Source: Candidatus Hydrogenedentota bacterium (lineage in GTDB: Bacteria > Hydrogenedentota > Hydrogenedentia > Hydrogenedentales > SLHB01). Taken from it: a stretch of 64,000 bases of DNA. A program made the position numbers and the translations under genes. The stretch spans positions 1 to 64,000 of the forward strand of contig JADLHJ010000065.1 of the NCBI GenBank assembly GCA_020848835.1, given 5' to 3'. Shown here in pieces: positions 1 through 8,048 of the stretch. The notes under the pieces are model-generated. The model had not been told where the DNA came from. It made no database searches and saw only the letters and a program-made list of their open reading frames with translations. The number at the start of each line of letters is the position of its first letter. Position 1 is the first letter of the stretch.

Positions 1-24
1 TCAAGACAAATTTGGAGAATGGTC

Positions 25-1605
25 ATGTTCAGTGCAACGCGCATTGCAGTAGCCATCTTCGTACTCGTGGTCTCCTTTCCTGTTTCTGCCGTCGATTTTC
101 AGGGCGCAGTCCAACTCAACGGCGGCGATAACGACGGAACCTTTGACAAAAACGTCCGCGTCGCAACCGATCGCGCTGGCTGTTGGGTAGCGGTGTACGA
201 GAGATTGGTCCAAGGCGGTTCGTTTCAATACGACATCGTTGCGATAACCTCGGAGGACAACGGAAAAACGTGGTCCGATCCCGAGTTTGTGAACAGCAAC
301 AGCGGCGATTCTCGTGACGACACAGTACCCCAAATTGCGACCGACGGCGATGGCAATTGGGTCTGTGTATGGAAGGGCGCACACGACGAGATGGGGCATT
401 ACGGAATATATACCGCTGTCTCCACGGACACCGGCGCGACGTGGTCGGACAGAGTCGAATTGGACTACACCTCTTTCAACAACGTTGATGTGAACTATCC
501 GTCCGTGGCGTCCGATGGCGCGGGTAACTGGATTATCGCTTGGCAAACGTACGAGCCCATCGAAATCCCGGACAAAGGTTTTAGCGATCTGCACATCGCG
601 TACGCAGTGTCTGCGAACGGGTCGACGTGGTCAGCGAAACAGGCATTGAGTTCCGACGGTCCCAGCAACCACTCGCCTCACGTTATGAGTGACCGCGACG
701 GCACCTGGATTTGCGCGTGGGTATCGACCTTCGACTTCGGTATCGAGGGTAATGATGACCCGAAAACTGTGTTTTCGCGATCGATTAACGATGGCGCTAC
801 ATGGTCATCGCAGGCCGCCGTGAACGGCGATTTCAATACAGAACGGAAGATAGAAACCTCGCCCCGTCTCGCCGCCGACGGCGATGGCAACTGGGTTATC
901 GTATGGGACGGCTATTATAAGGAGGGTGACCGCTACGATATTTATTCGGCCTACTCCGACGACGACGGCGCGACGTGGAGCAATAAGAAAACGATTTCGA
1001 CCATTCCACCGAAAAGCGACGATGATGTCGATGCCGATATCGCTACCGATCGCAACGGCAGATGGGCCGTGGTGTGGGGTCGCGCGGGTTCCGCAAACTA
1101 CGAACTCTATAAATCTGAATCATTAGACAATGGCGCGACATGGACCGCGCCAAACGATGCCGGCCTTGTCGCCGACAACAATAACACGCTGAACGATAAC
1201 AACGCGTCGATCGCGACGGATGAAGACGGAAAATGGGTCGTACTCTGGCACACGGATGGCGGCGGTCAACTCGACATCTGGCGCGCCATCAGCGGCCCCC
1301 CGTATCCCGGCTCGCTCACCTTGGTGTCGCCAAATGGCGGCGAGAAATGGAAACTCGGCAAGCGTGCAACGATTCAATGGAACTCGACTGGCAATCCAGG
1401 CGGAAAGGTGAGATTGGAGTTTTTTTCAGGCAATAGCTTTGTAACAACGATTAAGGCGTCGACGGATAACGATGGAGAATTCCGGTGGCGCGTGCCCGAA
1501 CAATATCCTGTCGGCAAGTATTACTTCGTCCGAATCTACTCAACGAAAAACTTCAATATCCGAGACCGAAGCAATAAACAGTTTAGCCTGAAAGCGCCAA
1601 ACTAG
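25..1605 (+). CDS. Secreted BNR/Asp-box repeat protein with C-terminal Ig-like domain
   Basis: Predicted 526-residue exported protein. A hydrophobic N-terminus (about residues 4-20, ending in FPVSA) reads as a Sec signal peptide. Five Asp-box repeats (SEDNGKTW, STDTGATW, SINDGATW, SDDDGATW, SLDNGATW) plus one degenerate copy (SANGSTW) alternate with the phrase DGDGNWV or a variant, which predicts a sialidase-type beta-propeller. From about LTLVSPNGGEKW onward lies a separate Kre9/KNH-like Ig domain of roughly 95 residues. I do not recognise the Arg triad of true sialidases, so a glycosidase activity is not claimed; a binding or adhesive propeller is equally possible. ATG 19 sits one base after the GGAG at 14-17, whereas ATG 25 sits seven bases after it, so 25 is preferred. 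The gene converges with the metallopeptidase gene, one base apart. Confidence 0.8.
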   Translation: MFSATRIAVAIFVLVVSFPVSAVDFQGAVQLNGGDNDGTFDKNVRVATDRAGCWVAVYERLVQGGSFQYDIVAITSEDNGKTWSDPEFVNSNSGDSRDDTVPQIATDGDGNWVCVWKGAHDEMGHYGIYTAVSTDTGATWSDRVELDYTSFNNVDVNYPSVASDGAGNWIIAWQTYEPIEIPDKGFSDLHIAYAVSANGSTWSAKQALSSDGPSNHSPHVMSDRDGTWICAWVSTFDFGIEGNDDPKTVFSRSINDGATWSSQAAVNGDFNTERKIETSPRLAADGDGNWVIVWDGYYKEGDRYDIYSAYSDDDGATWSNKKTISTIPPKSDDDVDADIATDRNGRWAVVWGRAGSANYELYKSESLDNGATWTAPNDAGLVADNNNTLNDNNASIATDEDGKWVVLWHTDGGGQLDIWRAISGPPYPGSLTLVSPNGGEKWKLGKRATIQWNSTGNPGGKVRLEFFSGNSFVTTIKASTDNDGEFRWRVPEQYPVGKYYFVRIYSTKNFNIRDRSNKQFSLKAPN

Positions 1606-1606
1606 G

Positions 1607-3943
1607 TCACGGTTGACGTTCGAGCGTACTCACGTAGACGTTGACCGTATTCGGAAAACCAACGCGATCGAAAGTCTCGATCGTATTGTTGTCGATTATT
1701 TTGCAAAACCTGACATTGTCCGGGAAGGGCAAGGATGGAATTGACAGCTTCTTGGTTACCTCAGGATCGTCATAGTCCTCAAACGTGTAAGGCGCGTTCG
1801 TCGCGGGGCAGGAAGTGTAGGCTGGATAGTAACAGCGCGTCACCGTATCCGCGGTGAATGTGTACCGCGATATTTCTCCCGTGAACGGCTCCACGTAATC
1901 AATTTCGTCCCACGTGCCAATCAGACTGAACCCACCCTGGATCGTAAAGTTCCTGTCGGAAATATCAAAGAAAATGTTGCCGATCGCTTCAACCTTCACA
2001 CGCGCAGCCTGTGTGCCCACATTGGGAAGCTTGACCTTCTCTTCACCGTCGTTTGGCGTGCCGTCCTTCAGCGTTATCGGAAAAGTCAGTCCCCCATCGA
2101 TAGACAACAGGATTCGCACGGTCGGCGTGTTGATGGGCGACGCGCTGGTATTCGCCACATTCCATTTGATCTTTTTCTTCTTTCCGCCGGTGAGGCTCAC
2201 AGCAGTATTCGGATACGTCACTTTGAAGGGTCCTGCGTTCTTGTTCACCCTGATTTTCGTTTCATCGCTCCCAAGTCCCCCGTGCCCATCGCGTCCAACG
2301 ACCCAAAACGTCATCGTGCGAGATTTGCTCGGCAGCAGTTCATAGGGATCTCCGTTTTGCACACCACCCAGAATGAGTGACAATTCGGGGAATAAGCGGA
2401 ACTGATCAAGTTTAGGGGGAAAAGTCCTGAACAAGGGGCTCTTCCCGTTATCCGGATCGATCACCGCCTGCGCGGGCCCCAGATCCCGCTCTTCCCACGA
2501 GTAGGTTACCGTATCGCCTTCTAGATCGTTCGCAGCCGCCGACAATTTGAATGGCGTCTGCTTGGGAATGGTGTAGTCATTGCCGGCATTCATGACCGGC
2601 CCATTGTTGTTTGTTGCCGTGCTGCCATTGCACGTGGTCGAGGCTATGAAGTTTTGAATTTCGCGGAGGCTTTCCGAATGAAAGTAAGCATCCGAGTGAA
2701 TTTCGATATTGTCCCCACCGCCACCTTTTGGGCATCCGCCGGCATACGACATAATCGTCGTGCCGGCCCCGCGTTCGTATGCTAAGGTCGGTTCCCGCTG
2801 ATCTTTGCAATTACCCTTCTTACTGTTGAACGTGTGTCGCGCATGAAATTGATGGCCCAATTCGTGCGCTACGTAATCCACATCGAAAGGATCGCCCGTG
2901 GGCGTAGGCGTTCCCGTCACACCCAGCGCCTTGCGCCCCTCGTTGCACACGCAACCGAGATCGCCTTTCCCGCCGATTTTCGCCGCGGTTAACGTATGGC
3001 CGACGTCATAATTGGCAGATTGAATCGTTGTACTGATGACAGTGTGTGATTCCGTCCAAAGAACGTCCAGCGCGGCATCGCTCGTGAACGGATCCGTCGC
3101 CGGATCGATGAAGACAATTGAATCGTTTGCCGCAATAAGGGTCAGCCGCACCGCTAGTTCCGACTCGAAAATCCCGTTCACGCGGTTAAAGGTCGTCGCA
3201 ATGGCCGCGACGGCATTTACTTTGGTTTCAGGAGACACCGCCCCATGAAAATTTGCGTACTCACCGGTACACGCGATCGCGATCCGATACGTACGCAACG
3301 TGTCACCGTGCATACCCAGCGACACGCCACCTTTTGCCTCGTCCACTGAGTGGGCATCTTCAAAAGAACACCCGGGCGTGTCGTCATCACCTGGATAGTC
3401 AGTCGCGAAGTAGGAAACATAAACGCCTTCTTGCTTGTACGGATCGATATACACCGCCTTGCCGCCCAGCACGATGGCGTGAAATCCCTTCGGCGTGCGA
3501 TCAAAGCGAACGAACAAATCCCGCCCATCCAGCGATCGCCCTGCATACGTCCGTATCTCGGGATACTTCTCGGCCAGACCCGGCTCCATAATCGGCGATT
3601 CCAAAATCGCAAACTCAACGTTGCTTCCGTCCGGCATGGGCAACCAAAGCGTCACCGCACTCTTCGCGAACCGGTCGAGATCGCCCACGTCTTCCATCGG
3701 CGCAAACCGCAGCACTTCATCCAGATACTCTTCGTCTAGCCAGACCGCACGATATTCTGCAGGTCGGACAACTTTTTCGGGAGCGATATCTTTTGCGGGA
3801 AGGGCATTGAGATCGGTACCGGCCAGATCAATCCACATGCCATCCGGAGAATCGGATGTTTCAGCTGTTGTGCAGAACGAAACAACGAGCAACATCACGG
3901 AGGCAAGATAAACACCTGTGAGCGATGCAACATCGGAGCGCAT
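1607..3943 (-). CDS. Secreted reprolysin-like (M12B-type) zinc metallopeptidase
   Basis: A 778-residue exported protease. The N-terminus (about residues 10-27) is a signal peptide. After a propeptide-like region, the zinc site HELGHQFHARH starts at residue 360, giving the metzincin HExxHxxxxxH pattern, and a Met-turn (IMSYAGGCP) follows about 40 residues later. Both are diagnostic of the reprolysin/M12B-like group found in environmental bacteria. Near residues 560-690 there is an Ig-like Kre9/KNH-type domain (from GPFKVTYPNTAVSLTGG), the same fold class as in the convergent BNR gene. The C-terminal ~95 residues are a small Cys-containing domain that I do not recognise. It should act outside the cell or in the periplasm on protein substrates. 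The family assignment is firm; the substrate is unknown. Confidence 0.88.
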   Translation of the reverse strand: MRSDVASLTGVYLASVMLLVVSFCTTAETSDSPDGMWIDLAGTDLNALPAKDIAPEKVVRPAEYRAVWLDEEYLDEVLRFAPMEDVGDLDRFAKSAVTLWLPMPDGSNVEFAILESPIMEPGLAEKYPEIRTYAGRSLDGRDLFVRFDRTPKGFHAIVLGGKAVYIDPYKQEGVYVSYFATDYPGDDDTPGCSFEDAHSVDEAKGGVSLGMHGDTLRTYRIAIACTGEYANFHGAVSPETKVNAVAAIATTFNRVNGIFESELAVRLTLIAANDSIVFIDPATDPFTSDAALDVLWTESHTVISTTIQSANYDVGHTLTAAKIGGKGDLGCVCNEGRKALGVTGTPTPTGDPFDVDYVAHELGHQFHARHTFNSKKGNCKDQREPTLAYERGAGTTIMSYAGGCPKGGGGDNIEIHSDAYFHSESLREIQNFIASTTCNGSTATNNNGPVMNAGNDYTIPKQTPFKLSAAANDLEGDTVTYSWEERDLGPAQAVIDPDNGKSPLFRTFPPKLDQFRLFPELSLILGGVQNGDPYELLPSKSRTMTFWVVGRDGHGGLGSDETKIRVNKNAGPFKVTYPNTAVSLTGGKKKKIKWNVANTSASPINTPTVRILLSIDGGLTFPITLKDGTPNDGEEKVKLPNVGTQAARVKVEAIGNIFFDISDRNFTIQGGFSLIGTWDEIDYVEPFTGEISRYTFTADTVTRCYYPAYTSCPATNAPYTFEDYDDPEVTKKLSIPSLPFPDNVRFCKIIDNNTIETFDRVGFPNTVNVYVSTLERQP

Positions 3944-4262
3944 TTCCGCAACCTCCGGCGCAATGCCCCCGTTTTGCGCGTAGACAACCCAGACAAACTA
4001 AACCCTTGCAGACTGCATTCTACGTTGCAGCCGCAAATCTGACAATAGGAGATTTAGGTAAAAAGACTTACTTCGTTTGTTCGTTTTTCTAGCGCTCGGA
4101 TGGGTTTGGTCTAACGTTCAATCTTGATGCGAGAAATGTGTTCGTCAATTAGGGAATTTTCCAGTGATCAAATGACCTTAGACGTGGCTCGTGGATTCGC
4201 GACGAGTCGGAGTTCCGCGTATACGCGCGTTTTGAGGGTTTGATACGCAGAAAAGAGAAAAA
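3944..4262. other. Intergenic region, 319 bp
   Basis: No convincing coding sequence. The half next to the metallopeptidase gene is AT-richer and presumably carries its promoter on the minus strand, although I could not pick a convincing -35/-10 pair. The half next to the lipase-like gene carries a diverged copy of a 3'-end repeat at 4207-4227. Confidence 0.5.
4207..4227 (+). repeat. Diverged copy of the CCGCGT-(TT)-ACGCGG 3'-end repeat
   Basis: Contains TCGGAGTTCCGCGTATACGC and resembles the two perfect copies at 24845-24876 and 54209-54240. It lies about 36 bases beyond the 3' end of the lipase-like gene, the same kind of position as the other copies. Confidence 0.55.
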
Positions 4263-5102
4263 CTAGGCGGTCTTCGCCAGCGGCTTACGCGAACGGCGCG
4301 TTCCGTTGGTGCGGGCTCTGCGCTTGCGTAACGCCGGCAGGGCGAGTTGTTTAGCGATAATCGTGTACACGGCAGGGTTCCACGCGAGCCCGCAGTGCGT
4401 GCTGCAGACTTCGAAGTTCGTCTTCGGGTCTTCGTTAATGCAGACCTTCCAATCGACAATCCCATCCGTCTTGGTGTAAATCGCCGCCTGGCGCACGTCT
4501 TCCGGAAATCCTTCGCGCCACGTGCAAGAAAACCCGCACATGCAGCGCGACGTGTAGCACGCGTGGTCATGCGGTTTGTGCGCTGGAAACAGGTGTCTGC
4601 GATTGTAGATTTTTTGGCGCACGCGCTCGGCGTTATTCAGCACCCACGGGTGTACGCGCACGCCGCGTATCGGCGAACCCAGCGTAATCACGCTGGCGAT
4701 CTTGTCCGGGTGCAACACCGCCGCGCTGCGAGACAGGACGCCGCCGAGACTATGTCCGATGACATGCACGCGCTTGCCAGTCTTGTTAAAGGCGCGCTCG
4801 ACGGTTTTCATGAGGTGATCGATCAATATATTCGGACACTCGGCGTTCTGGCCGATGCGCGACATGTAGGGCTTATAACCAATGCGCCAAAGCCACGCGT
4901 ACATTTCGATGAGATAGGCGTCGATACCAAGAAAACCCGGCACCACAACGACTGCGGAGCCATCGCCCTTCGAAATGCCGATGCCGTAGTAAACGAGGGA
5001 AGTCTTCAGCCGGAGATAGTCCACCCCCATCAACGATTCGCGCCAGATAGGCAGACTCATCGGTGTGTGGTCTTTAACCAGTAACTGCTTCTTCTGCGGC
5101 AT
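4263..5102 (-). CDS. Alpha/beta-hydrolase fold lipase/esterase
   Basis: 279-residue hydrolase of the alpha/beta fold. The nucleophile elbow GHSLGG (in VHVIGHSLGGVLSRSA) and an upstream oxyanion-hole-like VVVVPGFLG are clear; a catalytic Asp and His should lie in the C-terminal third (KTDGIVDWK; CSTHCGLAWNP). The pattern resembles triacylglycerol lipase/PGAP1-like esterases. A compact Cys cluster (CYTSRCMCGFSC) between the elbow and the C-terminus is unusual and may form disulfides. The tail is Arg/Lys rich. No signal peptide is visible. An in-frame TTG at 5186 would add 28 residues but has no ribosome site; ATG 5102 follows an AGGAG, although the spacing is short. Substrate unknown. Confidence 0.75.
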   Translation of the reverse strand: MPQKKQLLVKDHTPMSLPIWRESLMGVDYLRLKTSLVYYGIGISKGDGSAVVVVPGFLGIDAYLIEMYAWLWRIGYKPYMSRIGQNAECPNILIDHLMKTVERAFNKTGKRVHVIGHSLGGVLSRSAAVLHPDKIASVITLGSPIRGVRVHPWVLNNAERVRQKIYNRRHLFPAHKPHDHACYTSRCMCGFSCTWREGFPEDVRQAAIYTKTDGIVDWKVCINEDPKTNFEVCSTHCGLAWNPAVYTIIAKQLALPALRKRRARTNGTRRSRKPLAKTA

Positions 5103-5208
5103 GACTCCTGCCCGGACGGCGGATTCCCCCGATACCCGAACGCCGTCTGAATGTAATCCTAAGCGAAGTATATCATTAAAAGTCAATGACTACTTTTGAC
5201 GCAACCGT

Positions 5209-6114
5209 CTAAACATTGCTGCGTACTAGTCTTAGACGGCGTAGCCCATATCCCGCTACAAGCGTCGCGCAACCAAATAAACCCGCTAGACCTGCCCCCG
5301 GCAACGGCACCGGATCGCCGCCGTCGCCCACTTCGTCCCCGTCCGCGCGCATGCTGGTGAAGCGAATATTTGAATACGCCGGATTACCGCTGGTGGTTCC
5401 CCATTGCATGACAAGGATGCCGCCTCGATTCGGCGTCGCCGTGAGCGGGTGACCCGTGTGAAGCGCGATACCATTTACCGCGTATGTAGCGATATTTGCA
5501 CTATCAAAGCTAAACTCAAGCTGCGTGTTGCCCAGCGTCCCAGCGGGAATCGGAATTGCCGCGATCACCGATGGCGCTGCCGAAATTCCCACCTGCCAAA
5601 CCGCGAAATAACCCGTGCCCGGCGTCAGCAAGCTGTTATTCGCGAGCCCGGGACCAGGAGAATTGAACCGATCCGCGCCCGCCGTGGTGCGGTTCACCGC
5701 CGCGAAAAAATATGAATTATCGTCGTTGTCCACGAACAACAACCCGACTGCCAGTCCGGGCGCCGCGTCATCGCGAATTGCCTCGAGCGTGCTTCCCGCA
5801 ATCGTCGCGCGCAGCACCGCGCCGCCATCGAAATCGTTCGTCGGTGCTCCGGCAGACAGCGCGATTGATGCGTATTCAAAAGACGCCCCGCCCGTCGGAT
5901 CGCTAAATACGAGGTCCCCTCCAAGCAGTTGCGTAACGGTATCGTCGGACATCCCTTGATACACGCCCGCAGGCGCCAGCACTGTCGAAGGCGTCCCTGG
6001 GAAAGCATCGTAGGGCAGCACCTGATCCGGCAAATCAAAAGGCATGTAATAGGTTCCCGCCTGCGCGGTCAGCGCCACAGCCACGCCTAGAATCGCGGTC
6101 ATAATCGATTTCAT
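5209..6114 (-). CDS. Exported protein with VPLPGAG C-terminal sorting signal
   Basis: A 301-residue exported protein with a signal peptide (residues 1-19, ending in ALTAQA). Its last 33 residues form a tripartite sorting signal: the motif VPLPGAG at residues 269-275, a hydrophobic helix, and a basic RRLR cluster. That is a variant of PEP-CTERM sorting signals processed by exosortases in exopolysaccharide-producing Gram-negative bacteria. The body is a beta-rich, Gly/Ala/Thr-rich sequence I cannot assign; it looks like a lectin-type or jelly-roll domain. No exosortase gene is in the window. Probable role: a surface or matrix protein. Confidence 0.75.
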   Translation of the reverse strand: MKSIMTAILGVAVALTAQAGTYYMPFDLPDQVLPYDAFPGTPSTVLAPAGVYQGMSDDTVTQLLGGDLVFSDPTGGASFEYASIALSAGAPTNDFDGGAVLRATIAGSTLEAIRDDAAPGLAVGLLFVDNDDNSYFFAAVNRTTAGADRFNSPGPGLANNSLLTPGTGYFAVWQVGISAAPSVIAAIPIPAGTLGNTQLEFSFDSANIATYAVNGIALHTGHPLTATPNRGGILVMQWGTTSGNPAYSNIRFTSMRADGDEVGDGGDPVPLPGAGLAGLFGCATLVAGYGLRRLRLVRSNV

Positions 6115-6257
6115 AACCCTCTCCCAAGTTCCCTTGCCCGCAATATTCTACCGCGTATCGTGCGTTTGATCACTGAGTATTGTTCGTGGGCAGTGGTGTT
6201 TGGAATAGGACTACTGCACACTAGCGGTAGTACCCAGTCGATAGAAAGGAACCGCTC

Positions 6258-7559
6258 GTGGAAAATCCACATCATGTTGTGATTGTCGGCGGCGGATTCG
6301 GCGGGCTGCATGCCGCAAAGACCCTCCACCGCGCGCCCGTAGACGTCACCCTCGTGGACAAGCGGAATTTTCATCTCTTCCAACCGCTCCTCTACCAGGT
6401 CGCCACCGGCGCACTTTCACCCGCGAACATCGCGTCGCCACTTCGATCAATATTTAAACGGCAAAAAAATGTGAACGTGCTTCTTATCGATGTAGACGGA
6501 TTCGACGTTTCAAATAACAAGATCATCTACGCGGAAGGCACGCTCTCGTACGACTCGCTCATCGTCGCCGCGGGCGTTGGGCACTCCTATTTCGGAAACG
6601 ATTCATGGGAGCGCATGGCCCCGGGCCTGAAATCGATTGAAGAAGCCACCGAGATTCGCCGGCGCATACTGCTCGCCTTCGAATTGGCCGAACGTGAAAA
6701 CGATCCGCAATTGGTCAAAGAACTGCTCACCTTCGTGATCGTCGGCGCTGGCCCCACTGGTGTCGAGCTCGCGGGCGCTATCAAAGAAATCGCAATGTAC
6801 ACGCTGGCGAACGATTTCCGCACCGTCAGCCCAAGCGACGCCGAGGTGATCCTGATCGAAGGAAACGATCGCGTATTGCCGCCCTTCCCCGAAAAGCTTT
6901 CGGAAGAAGCCAAGCAATCCCTCGTCCGCCTCGGTGTAAAGGTGATGACCGAGACCCGCGTCACGAATATCACGCGAGACGACGTCACCGTGCTACACGC
7001 AGGCAACACTTCCGTAATCAAAACTAAAACAGTCTTGTGGGCCGCGGGCGTAGGCCCGACAAAACTCACCCGCGCGCTTGCGGAAGCAACCGGAGCGGAA
7101 CTAGATCGTGCGGGCCGAATCGTTGTGGAACCTGATCTTTCCATCAAAGGGCACCCGAATATCTACGTCGTAGGCGATATGTGCAGCTTTACCCACCAGA
7201 GCGGTAAACCGCTGCCGGGCGTCGCACAGGTTGCCGTGCAGCAAGGCCGCCATGCCGCAAAAACAGTGTTGCGCAGATTGCAGGGGAAAGAAACCGAACC
7301 GTTCCACTACCGTGATCTCGGCAACCTTGCCACCATCGGGCGCGGCGCTGCCGTTGCCGACATTGGCAGGTTGAAGTTGTCCGGATTTGTCGCCTGGCTT
7401 ATCTGGCTCTTCGTGCACCTCATGCATCTGGTGCAATTCCAAAACCGTATGCTAGTATTCATGCAATGGGCGTGGTCTTACCTGACGTGGAACCGCGCCG
7501 CGAGATTGATCACTGGTGGTCGGCAACGCTACGAGGCGAAATACGAGCCACCGGTGTAA
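6258..7559 (+). CDS. ndh: Type II NADH:quinone oxidoreductase (NDH-2)
   Basis: A 433-residue FAD-dependent dehydrogenase that oxidises NADH and reduces membrane quinone without pumping protons. Near the N-terminus is the FAD-binding GGGFGGL fold (VVIVGGGFGGLHAAK); a second dinucleotide fold for NADH follows (FVIVGAGPTGVELAGA), and near the C-terminus is the FAD phosphate motif IYVVGDM. The C-terminal ~70 residues contain a hydrophobic segment (SGFVAWLIWLFVHLMHLVQF) typical of membrane-bound NDH-2. The GTG start at 6258 lies seven bases after AAAGGA. nrfH begins 18 bases after its stop, so the three genes form an operon that could pass electrons from NADH to quinol to nitrite. Confidence 0.9.
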   Translation: MENPHHVVIVGGGFGGLHAAKTLHRAPVDVTLVDKRNFHLFQPLLYQVATGALSPANIASPLRSIFKRQKNVNVLLIDVDGFDVSNNKIIYAEGTLSYDSLIVAAGVGHSYFGNDSWERMAPGLKSIEEATEIRRRILLAFELAERENDPQLVKELLTFVIVGAGPTGVELAGAIKEIAMYTLANDFRTVSPSDAEVILIEGNDRVLPPFPEKLSEEAKQSLVRLGVKVMTETRVTNITRDDVTVLHAGNTSVIKTKTVLWAAGVGPTKLTRALAEATGAELDRAGRIVVEPDLSIKGHPNIYVVGDMCSFTHQSGKPLPGVAQVAVQQGRHAAKTVLRRLQGKETEPFHYRDLGNLATIGRGAAVADIGRLKLSGFVAWLIWLFVHLMHLVQFQNRMLVFMQWAWSYLTWNRAARLITGGRQRYEAKYEPPV

Positions 7560-7577
7560 CCCACAAACGGGGGGAAA

Positions 7578-8027
7578 TTGCGCAGAGCAATCGTATGGGC
7601 GGCCGCATTGCTCGGCGCACTGACGGGACTTGCCGCGGGCGTCGGCGGATATACCTTTATCTACGCCAAGGGCGCGTCCTATCTCACCAACGATCCGCGC
7701 GCCTGTGCGAACTGTCACGTAATGCAGGAACAATACGACGGCTGGCTGCACTCGAGCCATCGCAACGTCGCCACCTGCAACGATTGCCATACACCCCACG
7801 ACTTCTTCGGCAAGTACATGACTAAAGCCTCGAACGGCTATCACCATTCGCTCGCATTCACGACCGGCAACTTCCACGAACCCATCCAAATAAAAGAACA
7901 CAACGCCGCAATCACCGAAGCGGCGTGCAGAAGCTGTCATTCGGATATCGTGCAGGCGATCGATCACGCACCGGGCAATGAAACGTCCTGCATCCGTTGT
8001 CACAGCTCTGTTGGGCACATGCACTAA
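7578..8027 (+). CDS. nrfH: Cytochrome c nitrite reductase small subunit NrfH (tetraheme quinol dehydrogenase)
   Basis: 149 residues, the normal NrfH size. One N-terminal membrane anchor (about residues 5-30) is followed by four c-type heme motifs: CANCH (43-47), CNDCH (67-71), CRSCH (117-121) and CIRCH (138-142). The first is followed by Val-Met (M49), the CxxCHxM arrangement in which Met serves heme 1 in NrfH/NapC-family quinol dehydrogenases. It takes electrons from menaquinol and feeds them to NrfA in the periplasm. The start is TTG at 7578 with a G-rich ribosome site just before it. nrfA follows after 21 bases. Confidence 0.93.
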   Translation: MRRAIVWAAALLGALTGLAAGVGGYTFIYAKGASYLTNDPRACANCHVMQEQYDGWLHSSHRNVATCNDCHTPHDFFGKYMTKASNGYHHSLAFTTGNFHEPIQIKEHNAAITEAACRSCHSDIVQAIDHAPGNETSCIRCHSSVGHMH

Positions 8028-8048
8028 GTACTTGAGGGAGAGCCATCC

